From the NCBI RefSeq assembly GCF_002575655.3, contig NC_053037.3, forward strand, positions 500,968,544 through 501,032,543: a stretch of 64,000 nt of DNA, in the 5' to 3' direction. Every line of letters starts with the position of its first letter. Within the stretch, counting starts at the first letter, position 1. The position numbers were made by a program, and so were the translations under genes. The stretch comes from Aegilops tauschii subsp. strangulata. Its lineage: Eukaryota; Streptophyta; Magnoliopsida; Poales; Poaceae. Of this stretch, positions 10,608 to 20,839 are shown piece by piece. The notes under the pieces are model-generated. The model did no database searches. It was not told the origin of the DNA and saw only the letters and a program-made list of their open reading frames with translations.

Positions 10608-12117
10608 CGGGGTTCATTTGGCCTTTTTTATGCATTCACTGGGTTTTCTAGGTATTTTATGTGCATAATTCAAATTTGAACTACAAGCACATGCTCCAAT
10701 GCACTAAAGTTGGTTGAAAATCACATGTGTGTCCTTGGGTGAATTTCTAGGTCCCATGCAAGAGATGGGAATGAATTTCAAACACCAGGGCACTGTTGAT
10801 TGCCGGCAAAACGTTGAGATACCTGGTTTTTAAATTCTAGTAAATCCAAATCTCGTCTGAAATTCATGAAACTTGGCATGCTATCATGAGGCGACATCAA
10901 CATGCCCTGGTGAAAATGTTGTCCCATTTGGTGTAGGTTTGGGTATAAGCTTCTCACAAACCAGAGCTTCTCACAACAAGCATGATGGTTTCGATAGGGA
11001 ACGTAACACCTTTGGGGACGGGACGATATTCATTGCCTCTTATTGCTTTCAAAAAATTTCTAGTGTCAACATAGAACAACAGGAGTGTTATGTTCAATCT
11101 TGGAATTTTTCGGGGTTCGTTTGGCCTTTTTATACATTAATTGGGTTTTCTAGGCATTTTATGTGCATAATTCAAATTTGAACTACAAGCACATGCTCCA
11201 ATGCACCAAAGTTGGTTCAAAAATCACATGTGTGTCCTTGGGTGAATTTCTAGGTCCCATGCAAGAGATGGGAATGAAATTCAAACACCATGGCACTGTT
11301 GCTTGTCGGCAAAACATTGAGATGCCTGGTTTTTTAATTCTAGTAAATCCAAAACTCGTCTGAAATTCATGAAACTTGGCATGCTATCATGGAGCGGCAT
11401 CAACATGCCGTGGTGAAAATTTTGTCCCATTTGGGGCAGGTTCGGGTATAAGCTTCTCACAAACCAGAGCTTCTCACAACAAGCATGATGGTTTCGATTG
11501 GGAACGTACCACCTTTTGGTGACGGGACGATATCCGTTGCCTCTTATTGCTTTCAAAAAATTTCCACTGTCAACATAGAACAACAGGAGTGTTGTGCTCA
11601 ATCTTGGAATTGTTCGGGGTTCGTTTGGCCTTTTTTATAAATTAACTGGTTTTCTAGGCATTTTATGTGCATAATTCAAATTTTAACTACAAGCACATGC
11701 TCCAATGCACTAAAGTTGGTTGAAAATCACATGTGTGTCCTTGGGTGAATTTACAGGTCCCATGCAAGAGATGGGAATGAAATTCAAACACCAGGGCACT
11801 GTTGATTGCCGGCAAAATGTTGAGATGCCTGGTTTTTAAATTCTAGTAAATCCAAAACTCGTATGAAATTTATGAAACTTGGCATGCTATCATGGAGCGG
11901 CATCAACATTCCATGGTAAAAAAAATTGTCCCATTTGGGGCAGGTTTGGGTATAAGCTTCTCACGAACCAGAGCTTCTCACAACAAGCATGATGCTTTCG
12001 ATAGGGAACGTCCCACCTTTGGGGACGAAATGATATCCATTGCCTCTTATTGCTTTAAAAAAAATTATAGTGTCAACATAGAATAACAGGAGTGTTGTGT
12101 CAATTTTTGTGATTTTT
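10608..12117. repeat. Three tandem 501-508 bp units in CACTA-A
   Basis: The marker CGGGGTTCGTTTGGCC (with one change in the first copy) occurs at about 10608, 11109, 11610 and 12118, giving periods of about 501, 501 and 508 bp. Within each unit the order is fixed: CACATGCTCCAATGCAC, ATGCAAGAGATGGGAATGAA, TGCCGGCAAAAC, GTATAAGCTTCTCAC and CATTGCCTCTTATTGC. The copies differ by scattered substitutions. ORFs in the units are chance. A related repeat in opposite orientation lies at 46780-47565. Confidence 0.88.
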
Positions 12118-12136
12118 TGGGGTTCGTTTGGACATT

Positions 12137-13203
12137 TTTATGGGCGCTAGTACACTAGTATCCATCCCGAATACCCTGCAACGGATGTTGGAATAGGTCC
12201 GGAGAGTGCGACCATACGAGACAACACCTGCTTCCTTAGTAACATCAGCAGTGCCCCGTATACAGACAAGAAGAGGTGATCCATCGGAATAAGTTGCCAG
12301 GCGCCACTGAGTATATGGGTCCTGCTCGTCCTCATGCTCGTGAATAAAATTTTCAAGTATACGTGGTGTAATGTCCACAGGACCTTGGAAACACAAGAAG
12401 GTTAATTAGTAAAGGGAAACTAGCTAACCCGCATGCATGTGGATGAAACAATTATAATTACGGTGGAAGACAAACGTACCGAAATCATAAGGATTCCATG
12501 CAAAAACAGTGCCACGAGTGGTGGCAGCAAACACAAGACCCTCGTATTGAATTGCATCACAGTACTCATCCGTGTATAGAAACTGATTTTTGAGCAATAT
12601 CCATCGAGTCGAACCATGAAGGACGGCAACAAGCTTATCGAAGATAGCGACAACATAAGCATTCCTATAACCCCAAGAGCGGTTGGGAACTTGACAAATT
12701 GCTATCTTCCGTAGACGACAGTCAGCATGATCGTATTTGAACTCACGTAGAATTCCGGTGTACTCAACCTCTGGGCAGTCGTCTGAGATTTTTCAAAGTG
12801 GAACCCGGTGACAAGTGTACACATTCACAAGTTCCCACTCGCAGTTGTACCCAATATAAACAACCCAATCTCCATTTGCGCCTGCCCAAGCCTTGCCCTC
12901 AAGCGATGGCATCTTAACATCATACATATCATTATCAAGCGGCATCAACTTACACAAGGCGAGGCTTCCCTCGTCCCTGCGCCAGTCAGCAGGGTCACAG
13001 CAAAGAAGATAGGGGAGATCAAACCGCTCCTGGACCCTTGGGTTCCTTGTAATGATGTTATTAGTTGAGTCGAGAATGGTCTTGAACGAACCTGCCATGC
13101 TAGCCAAGGTGATGACGTCGCACCGATCAATGAGTTCCTCCACCGCATCATCATTCAGATCGGGGCAAGAATAACGAGGTCGTTTCCGGCTTGTTCCCTC
13201 CAT
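12137..13203 (-). pseudogene. F-box/DUF295-like gene fragment in CACTA-A, two exons
   Basis: Exon 1 (13203-12480) starts MEGTSRKRPRYSCPDLNDD, continues with an F-box-like helix region (VEELIDRCDVITLASMAGSF) and then a DUF295-type beta-propeller part: AWAGANGDWVVYIGY, CRLRKIAICQVPNRSWGY, AIQYEGLVFAATTRGTVFA. One in-frame TGA (12793-12795) interrupts it. An intron with GT..AG ends (12479-12384, 96 nt) joins it in phase to exon 2 (12383-12137), which has QWRLATYSDGSPLLVCI and GRTLRTYSNIRCRVFGMD. The protein then runs into the tandem repeat, so its C-terminus is lost. F-box/DUF295 proteins are predicted substrate receptors of SCF ubiquitin ligases; this copy is probably inactive. The retained intron means DNA-level capture, not reverse transcription. 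Confidence 0.65.
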
Positions 13204-13429
13204 GGTGAAGATGATCAAACAATGGCATCAGGAAGGGTGAAGGCAAATGGAGGAGGGAGGAAGAGCTAGTGTGCGACAGCAGTTCCAAATCGAGAGGGAA
13301 AGGTGAAGAGTCGATGGACGGTTGCCACAGTACACGAAAAGGCACCTGGGGAGCGAACGGTTGCCACAGAGGTCACACACTGATGACAAGGGCCGAGTGA
13401 ACCGCATGCAATCACAAAGCACAACACAC

Positions 13430-13927
13430 ACGTCTTGTTAAGTTGAACCGTTTCTGTTCTCTTGTGTCAACGCAAACAGTTCATCCGAGTGAACCGCATG
13501 CCGTATATCGCACACACCTTGATCTGGTTGACCGTTTCTTTTGTGTTGCCTAATCACAAACAGTTCATCCGAGTGAACCATATGCTGTATATCGCACACA
13601 CCTTCATCTGGCTGCCCGTTTCTTTTGTGTTGCCTAATCACAAATAGTTCATCCGAGTGAACCGTATGCTATGTATCGCACACGCCTTCATCTGGCTGCC
13701 CGTTTCATTTGTTCCTCCACATCGCAAACAGTTAATTGAACTGAACCGTATGCCCTTCATCGCACACGCAACTAAAATCTGAACCGTGTTTGATGCATCC
13801 TCCATCGCAAACATTTTCAACTTTTTTGACGGTTTTCATACACCACCGTTTGCGATTATTGCATCGCACACAGTTTCTTGAAGGGTCTATGATCGTAGTG
13901 TCGCGTTAGCAGCATCCTGCAGTAGTG
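13430..13927. repeat. CACTA-A right subterminal repeats and terminus
   Basis: Four near-tandem units of about 90 bp at 13440-13760 carry CGCAAACAGTTCATCCGAGT, then ATATCGCACACACCTT, then GGCTGCCCGTTTC. Shorter inverted variants continue to 13870, followed by the terminal TAGTG. Confidence 0.75.
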
Positions 13928-13930
13928 CGA

Positions 13931-14204
13931 GGACGACAACATGTCGATTATCCTTGGTAGACCCTTCTTGAATACTGCAGGGGCTGTTATTGATTGCAAT
14001 AAAAGCAAGGTCACTTTTGATATCAATGGTAATGAGCATAGAATGCACTTCCCGAAGAAAAAATTCCAAGTGAATGGTATTAATGTTATTGAAAAATCTA
14101 CGACAATCACTATTGGAAGTTTTCAAATACCTCTACCTACTATCAATAAGAAATATGAAATGCTTATTGTTGGCGACATTCATGTCCCCATTGAGGTAAC
14201 TTAG
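13931..14204 (+). pseudogene. Gypsy-1 protease, second half
   Basis: After CACTA-A the protease continues as MSIILGRPFLNTAGAVIDC, matching the C-terminal part of Gypsy retropepsins (I-L-G-R-P-F-L). It ends with a stop at 14202-14204 and no reverse transcriptase follows. It belongs with 5891-7149. Confidence 0.85.
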
Positions 14205-14992
14205 TTATTTACGAAAGTTCTTCGGTTTCATGCTAATCGAAAGTGGTTGTTAATAAGACTTGATCAACCTTATTAATGGATCATTTTTGAGAGGTATGAA
14301 GTTGATGAATTTAGTAAGCACTACCTTCTGCCCCTACTTTTTGTTTTATATTTTTATTAGTTAAATAAAATAAAATGCCATGTGTTGTCTATTTTCTGAA
14401 TTTCTCGTGCAATAAAAAAATTACCCAAAAATAAAAGTTCTTAGAATGCTCTAAAAATTTAATACGATTTTTTCTGAATATTTAAGAATTTCTGGTGCAA
14501 ATAATAGCAGAGGGAGGTGCACCAGGTGGACACAACCCACCTGGGCGTGCCAGGACCCCCAAGCGTGCCCTGGTGGGTTGTGGTCCCCACGTGGGCCCCC
14601 TCACTTGTCCCTTCACACCACATCATCACTTACCTCTAGAAAAAAAATCTCCATTGCTCTCTCTCCCGTGTTCTTTCTCTCAAACCCATGGATTTCGATC
14701 TGTTTGCTCGAAGCTCCATTCCCGAAACTGTTTCGGGGGATTGTTGCTTGGTGAAAATGACTCCACCGTTTGTCCAATTAGTTTTTGTTTTAGTGGTTTA
14801 TATTTTGAATAATTAGCTACTCTTGGTGCTGCTGTAGATGAGCTTGCATGTTGAATTCTTAGAGTTCTAAGTAGTTTGAATGCTTTCTATGTCCTCTATG
14901 TATCCCTATGAGTAGTTGCTATCAGTTTTGTGAAGTTTTGTTGGAAAATTTTATGGACTAAAAAGTTCGGAATTTTTGTTCATAGGAAAAAG
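14205..14992 (+). other. Gypsy-1 spacer between gag-protease and ORF2
   Basis: No gene is seen. A GC-rich block at 14510-14620 (CACCTGGGCGTGCC, GTGGGCCCC) resembles the block in the LTR. A likely splice acceptor (TTTTTGTTCATAG, ending about 14986) lies just before the ATG of ORF2, so this reading frame may be made from a spliced RNA. Confidence 0.5.
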
Positions 14993-15997
14993 ATGAATAT
15001 CTTTCGGAAGTTTGCTTCTAAGAAGAACTCCAAGGGAGTTATTGGGGAGTCATCTGACAGTGATCTCCATCCTCGGAGGTTGGCGGAAGTATGGCCGTGC
15101 GAATGGCTGCACACTCAGTTCATGGAAGAGGCTGGAATCCTTCAGGAGTTCACACAATATGCTGCTAATGCCGGCCTCACCATCTTCATCGCAGCTGAAT
15201 GCGAACAGTATCATCTCACAAACATCTTTGTTCAAAGTTTTACTTTCCTTCCTAGGAATAATCCCCCTGAGGTGCAGTTTAGTTTATATGCTGAAACCCG
15301 TCAAATACCACTTATTGAATTTTGTAACATATGCATGATCCCTTCTGATGGGAGCTTAGCTGAGCCTAGGCCGGCAGAGTTTGAGGCCTTTTATCATACC
15401 TTGACGGTGGGAGATGAGAGAGGGGTGTCAGCTATCACTGCCGTTGGCTTACATTTTCTTGCTGTTCATTACTTTGCTCTTTTCATTACAAAATGCTTGC
15501 TTGCTAGAGAGAAGGTGGGTGAACCCAGCTCACCAGACCTTGTTGTTTTACGTCGTGCACTAGAGGGCGACAACACTTATAGCTTGGGAGCTATTGTTTC
15601 TCGTCGCCTCCACATTAATAAGTCCAAGGGTAAAATACATGGTGGGATTTTCGCTACTCGTATGGCAGCTCACTTCGAGGTTGAGATACGCCTTCATGAT
15701 TACCCTCTGACCAAGGTTTACCTAGACCGCACAGCCATGGATCACCACCACTTTACTAATAACAATTCTCCTGGCATCCCTATTTCATATAACCTGGTTT
15801 CCAACATTAACACTCGTGATATTATTCCATTACATGATCCTGCTTTGTTTGATTCTGTTGCCAGGGGCGGATATAGGATTATGCCTGCGGACATCATCGC
15901 CTACTGGAACGATCAGGCTGCAGCAGAGGAGGAGCCTCAGCGGTGGGATGAGTGGATGCCCGCTCCTCAGTACCCCGACTACTATCCAGGTTACTGA
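14993..15997 (+). CDS. Gypsy-1 second ORF, Athila ORF1-like plant transposon protein
   Basis: An uninterrupted frame of 334 residues runs from ATG 14993; the frame is also open 21 codons upstream. The start at 14993 is preferred because it directly follows a splice-acceptor-like sequence. The protein begins MNIFRKFASKKNSKG, has a folded-looking middle (WPCEWLHTQFMEEAGILQEF, VGLHFLAVHYFALFITKCLL, HGGIFATRMAAHFEV) and an acidic, Tyr/Pro-rich tail (MPAPQYPDYYPGY). From memory it matches the putative plant transposon protein or ATHILA ORF-1 class, found after gag or pol in Athila elements. No signal peptide or clear transmembrane span is seen and the function is unknown. It is the only intact ORF of Gypsy-1, which suggests selection or recent insertion. 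Confidence 0.7.
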   Translation: MNIFRKFASKKNSKGVIGESSDSDLHPRRLAEVWPCEWLHTQFMEEAGILQEFTQYAANAGLTIFIAAECEQYHLTNIFVQSFTFLPRNNPPEVQFSLYAETRQIPLIEFCNICMIPSDGSLAEPRPAEFEAFYHTLTVGDERGVSAITAVGLHFLAVHYFALFITKCLLAREKVGEPSSPDLVVLRRALEGDNTYSLGAIVSRRLHINKSKGKIHGGIFATRMAAHFEVEIRLHDYPLTKVYLDRTAMDHHHFTNNNSPGIPISYNLVSNINTRDIIPLHDPALFDSVARGGYRIMPADIIAYWNDQAAAEEEPQRWDEWMPAPQYPDYYPGY

Positions 15998-18028
15998 TTG
16001 CTTACCAAGTTAGGCCAAAATCCTAAGCTTGGGGGAGTACGTGTTTGTCACCGACATTACATCCATGTCCACTTATTCCATTTGTCGGTGTTCACATTTT
16101 TTCATTGCATTTTCCATGTTCAATTTTATTTTCTTCTTGCGTGTTTGAAAAACCTTAGAAAAACCAAAAAAAATAGTTGTAGTTAGTTTACTTTCTATGC
16201 ATGCTTAGTTGTAATACTAAAAAGAAAACCCAAAAAGATTTCCTTGTTCTTCTTTTTCTTGTTGGGAGCTTTCCCGTGTAAATAGTTTTTCTTGTTTTTG
16301 CTTTTCCCTTTTATTTGCTTGTTGAAGAAAACCAAAAACTCCAAAAATATTTCAGTGTGTTTCTCTAAATTTATTTTCTTATTATTCGAGTCGTATCAAG
16401 GAGAAGACCACGATGAAAATGTTGAGTGGCTCTCATATGAATAATTGTTGATCCAATAAAGTGCCCATTTTACCTTGTCTTCTCCTATTGAATAAAATGT
16501 TTGCAAATTCCAGCTTAGTTCACGACACTCTTGCACTATTATTATTTTCATATCCTTCAGTCGTGCAAGTGAAAGGCAATAATGACGATATTCGATGAAC
16601 TGGCCGTGGCAGAGAGAAACGGGTATGAACTCGACTTGTTCTGTTTGTGTAAATATGTTTAGCCTAGTATCCATGATTCAACCCATTATGATTAAACATG
16701 TTTGCAATGAAAATTAGAGATTATAGTTTCTCATGCCATGCATAAGTAGCTAGGAGTGGATAATGATTTATCTTGGATATCAACATTGCGTTAAAATAAT
16801 TGTGATGTAGTATGATGATATGGTATCCTCCTCTGAATGTTCGGGTGGCTTGACTTGGCACATGTTCATCCATGTAGTTGAATCAAAACCAACATAGCCT
16901 CTATGATATTTATGTTCATGGTGTTCATATCCTACTCATGCTAGTTTCCAATGTTACTTATGCATAATACATGTTCATGACCGTTGTTGCTCTCTAGCTG
17001 GCCGCTGTTCAACCTATTTGATAGCCTTCGCCTGTACTAAGTGGGAATTCTACTTACATCAAAAACCTTGAACCGAAAGTTATTCCAGATGAGTCCATCA
17101 TACCGACCTATATGCGGTATTACCTGTCGTCCTAAGTAAATTTGCACGTGCCACCTCTAAAAACTTCTAATAAATATCATTTTTGTGTGCCTGGATTGTT
17201 CATGGAACGACAGGAGGTGGTCGGTATCTTCCATGCTAAGCGGGTTAGTCTCAGGTCGAGTGTTTATTCACTCGCCATCGCACGAGAAAAGGGTGGTAAT
17301 AGGGATGCCCAGTCCCAAACTGCAAACAGAAAAAGCTTACAAATAATCAAACAAAAACTCCCAATGGAGTCAAAACCTTTACTTTTATCGCTTGGGAACC
17401 GCCACTAGCGTGCTTAGCATGGAAGAGATCGATAACTGATAGTCGTGAAGTAAATAGGAAGGGTGCATGTCTCAAAATATCATTTACCTCTGTTTTAAAA
17501 ACTTGAGCTCTGGCACCTCTCCAAATCACTGCTTCCCTATGCGAAGGGACTATCTGTTTACTTTTATGTTGTGTCATCACCTTCTAAAACAAGCGCCAGA
17601 ACCTGACAGCACTGTTGTCATGACTTATGCATTGTGTGTAGCTAATGTTGGGTGCATCATGACTGGATCTTTTCTACCATGAATTACAATGTTTAGTCGC
17701 TACTTGAAGTTTGGAGGTGCTCTGCATTTATGTTTTGCGGTCTCAGAAAGGGCTAGCGAGATACCACTATTGTCATATTATATCATGGTTGTTTTGACAA
17801 CATGTTGCTATCTGAGATATCTTATTATTGCTCGCTAGCTAATTATGTCATTGATATGAGTTAATATAATCTTTAAGAGTTATTGTCGGCGTGGTTAGTT
17901 ATAATGTTGGCTGAAAACCCGGGTGCTGTTTAAGCTTATTTATGCAAACAAGAGCAAAAGAGTTCGTAAAAGTTTTTCTTTTTCACTTTCAGTTATCAAC
18001 TGAATTGCTTGAGGACAAGCAAAGGTTT
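15998..18028 (+). other. Gypsy-1 long 3' untranslated region
   Basis: About 2 kb have no gene. A copy of the polypurine motif AAGCTTGGGGGAG lies at about 16025, right after ORF2, and a second one directly precedes the LTR. The rest is AT-rich with short T- and A-runs. Confidence 0.6.
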
Positions 18029-18042
18029 AAGCTTGGGGGAGT
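18029..18042 (+). promoter_or_regulatory. Gypsy-1 polypurine tract
   Basis: AAGCTTGGGGGAGT lies directly before the 3' LTR start TGATACGTCTCC and would prime plus-strand DNA synthesis. Confidence 0.85.
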
Positions 18043-18913
18043 TGATACGTCTCCAACGTATCTACTTTTCCTAACGCTTTTCCTCTTGTTTTGGACTCTA
18101 ATTTGCATGATTTGAATGAAACTAACCCCGGACTGACGCTGTTTTCAGCAGAACTACCATGGTGTTGTTTTTGTGCAGAAATAAAAGTTCTCGGAATGGA
18201 ACGAAACTTTGCGAGGATTTTTTATACAATAAATAAGAATTTCTGGAGCCAAGATCCATCATAGGGGGGCACCTAGGTAGGCACAACCCACCAGGGCGCG
18301 CCCCTTCCTGGCGCGCCGAGGTGGGTTGTCCCCACCTGGTGGCCCCGTAGACCCTGAAACTGACGCTATAAAATCCTATTTTTTCAGAAAAAAACAGGGA
18401 GAAAGAATTATCGCGATCCATGAGACGAAGCCGCCGCCACCTCCTGTTCTTCATCGGGAGGCCAGATCTGGAGTCTGTTTGGGGCTCCGGAGAGGGGGAT
18501 CCTCCTTCTTCGTCATCACCAACCCTTCTCCATCTCCAATTCCATGATGCTCCCCACTGGGAGTGAGTAATTCCTTCGTAGGCCCGCTGGCCGATGAGGA
18601 GTTGGATGAGATTCATCATGTAACCGAGTTACTTTTGTCAGGGCCTGATCCTAGTATCCACTATGTTCTAAGATTGATGTTGCTATGAATTTGCCATGCT
18701 TAATGCTTGTCACTTTGGGCCTGGGTGCCATGAATTCAGATCTGAACCGTTTATGTTATCACCATTATATCCATGTTCTAGAACCGATCTTGCAAGTTAT
18801 AGTCACCTACTACGTGTTATGATCCGGCAATCCTGGAGTGACAATAGTCGGGACCACTCCTGGTGATGACCGTAGTTTGAGGAGTTCATGTATTCACCGT
18901 GTGTTAATGCTTT
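18043..18913 (+). repeat. Gypsy-1 3' LTR, first 871 bp only
   Basis: It is colinear with 3178-4048 and ends at GTGTTAATGCTTT, where CACTA-B begins. The missing part (homologous to 4049-4587) is not found later in the window. Confidence 0.88.
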
Positions 18914-19102
18914 CACTACAAAAAAAAGACACATCCGTGACATTTTGGGCCGAACGAATTTTTTCTGTCACGCTTATGACACTTCTATGACGATAATTGT
19001 GACAAAACCCTGTATCATCATAGATGTGGTGGGCTCCTACTTCTATGAAAAAAATCATGACAGAAAATGGGCTTTTTGTCCTTGGCGGGCTGGAGACGCA
19101 AC
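18914..19102 (+). mobile_element. CACTA-B, left terminus
   Basis: The segment starts CACTACAAAAAAAAGACACA, a typical CACTA end, then has ATTTTGGGCCGAACG and ATGACACTTCTATGACGATA, with several TGTGAC/GTCAC motifs. It is cut after 189 bp by Copia-2, and its sequence continues at 27580 (GGAGACGCA joins to GCTGCATGATATTC). From memory it resembles the Jorge type of Triticeae CACTA elements. Confidence 0.82.
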
Positions 19103-20818
19103 TGAAGGAGATATGCCCTAGAGGCAATAATAAAGTTATTATTTATTTCCTTATATCATGATAAATGTTTATTATTCATGCTAGAATTGTATTAACCGGA
19201 AACTTGATACATGTGTGAATACATAGACAAACAGAGTGTCACTAGTATGCCTCTACTTGACTAGCTCGTTGATCAAAGATGGTTATGTTTCCTAGCCAAA
19301 GACATGAGTTGTCATTTGATTAACGGGATCACATCATTAGGAGAATGATGTGATTGACTTGACCCATTACGTTAGCTTAGCACTCGATCATTTAGTATGT
19401 TGCTATTGCTTTCTTCATGGCTTATACATGTTCCTATGCCTATGAGATTATGCAACTCCCGTTTACCGGAGGAACACTTTGTGTGCTACCAAACGTCACA
19501 ACATAACTGGATGATTATAAAGGTGCTCTACAGGTGTCTCCGAAGGTACTTGTTGGGTTGGCGTATTTCGAGATTAGGATTTGTCACTCCGATTGTCGGA
19601 GAGGTATCTCTGGGCCCACTCGGTAATGCACATCACTATAAGCCTTGCAAGCATTGCAACTAATGAGCTAGTTGCGGGATGATGTATTACGGAACGAGTA
19701 AAGAGACTTGCCGGTAACGAGATTGAACTAGGTATTGAGATACCAACGATCGAATCTCGGGCAAGTAACATACCGATGACAAAGGGAACAACGTATGTTG
19801 TTATGCGGTTTGACCGATAAAGATCTTCGTAGAATATGTGGGAGCCAATATGAGCATCCAGGTTCCGCTATTGGTTATTGACCGGAGACGTGTCTCGGTC
19901 ATGTCTACATAGTTCTCGAACCCGTAGGGTCCGCATGCTTAAAGTTAGATGACGGTTATATTATGAGTTTATGAGTTTTGATGTACCGAAGGATTTCGGA
20001 GTCCCGGATGAGATCAGGGACATGACGAGGAGTCTCGAAATGGTCGAGACGTAAAGATCGATATATTAGACGACTATATTCGGACATCGGAAAGGTTCCG
20101 AGTGATTCGGGTATTTTTCGGAGTACCGGAGAGTTATGGGAATTCGTATTTGGCCTTAATGGGCCATACGGGAAAGGAGAGAAAGGCCCCAAAGGGTGGC
20201 CGCACCCCTCCCCATGGACTAGTCCGAATTGGACTAGGGAGGGGGGGGCCTTCCTTCCTTCTCCTTCTCCCTTCCCTTCTCCTACTCCAACAAGGAAAGG
20301 AGGAGTCCTACTCCCGGTGGGAGTAGGACTCCCCCCCTTGGCGCGCCCTCCTCCTAGGCCGGCCGCCTCCCCCCTTGCTCCTTTATATACGGGGGCAGGG
20401 GGCACCACATAGACACAACACAATTGATCATTGATCTCTTAGCCGTGTGCGGTGCCCCCCTCCACCATATTACACCTCGATACTATCGTAGTGGTGCTTA
20501 GGCGAAGCCCTGCTTCGGTAGAACATCATCATTGTCACAACGCCGTCGTGCTGACGAAACTCTCCCTCAACACTCGGCTGGATCGGAGTTCGAGGGACGT
20601 CATCCAGCTGAACGTGTGCTGAACTCGGAGGTGCCGTGCGTTCGGTACTTGATTGGTCGGATCGTGAAGACGTACGACTACATCAACCGCGTTGTGCTAA
20701 CGCTTCCGCTTTAGGTCTACGAGGGTACGTGGACAACACTCTCCCCTCTCGTTTCTATGCATCACCATGATCTTGCGTGGGCGTAGGAAATTTTTTGAAA
20801 TTACTACGTTCCCCTACA
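19103..20818 (+). repeat. Copia-2 5' LTR
   Basis: It runs from TGAAGGAGATATGCCCTAGA to GTTCCCCTACA. A CCTTTATATAC box at about 20380-20390, just after a very GC-rich block, is the likely TATA region of the retroelement promoter. A hairpin-prone pair (GGAGTCCTACTCCCGGTGGG with GTAGGACTCC) lies at about 20300-20330. Confidence 0.93.
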
Positions 20819-20819
20819 G

Positions 20820-20832
20820 TGGCATCCGAGCC
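20820..20832 (+). promoter_or_regulatory. Copia-2 primer binding site (initiator tRNA-Met type)
   Basis: TGGCATCCGAGCC differs from the usual Copia TGGTATCAGAGCC at two positions. It lies 1 bp after the LTR. Confidence 0.8.
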
Positions 20833-20839
20833 TGGTTTT

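Larger units (their letters stand above)
7150..13927. mobile_element. CACTA-A: non-autonomous CACTA transposon carrying host-like gene pieces
   Basis: The right end is TAGTG (13923-13927), the CACTA hallmark, and the 3-bp sequence CGA flanks both ends (7147-7149 and 13928-13930). Removing 7150-13927 plus one CGA rejoins the Gypsy-1 protease. The left end reads CGCTGGTGCG instead of CACTA, so the terminus is mutated or diverged. Short direct and inverted motifs around ATCGCACACGGTT and ACCGTTTGTGATT crowd both subterminal parts (about 7450-7700 and 13430-13870), as usual in CACTA elements. No CACTA transposase is recognisable. The cargo consists of an AP2/ERF ORF, an F-box/DUF295-like gene, a possible spliced gene and a 501-bp tandem array. 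Confidence 0.85.
3178..18913 (+). mobile_element. Gypsy-1: non-autonomous Athila-type LTR retrotransposon, nested and truncated
   Basis: The element has a 5' LTR (3178-4587), a primer site matching tRNA-Asp (4599-4616), a gag-protease gene, a second ORF (14993-15997), a polypurine tract (18029-18042) and the first 871 bp of a 3' LTR (18043-18913). CACTA-A occupies 7150-13927. No reverse transcriptase, RNase H or integrase is seen anywhere in the internal part, so it would need enzymes from a partner. The LTR start and the AAGCTTGGGGGAG tract are typical of Athila-lineage Gypsy elements of Triticeae. The 3' LTR is cut at 18914 by CACTA-B and its remainder is not found in the window. Confidence 0.9.

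Noticed and set aside
13438..13820. Possible CRISPR-like array of 90-bp units
   Set aside because: This is a plant CACTA subterminal repeat; the units vary, are partly inverted and have no fixed repeat-spacer structure.
20102..20423. GC-rich frames in the Copia LTRs (also at 26714-27184 and 60182-60562)
   Set aside because: They recur in all LTR copies with frameshifts and lie in the U3 promoter part.
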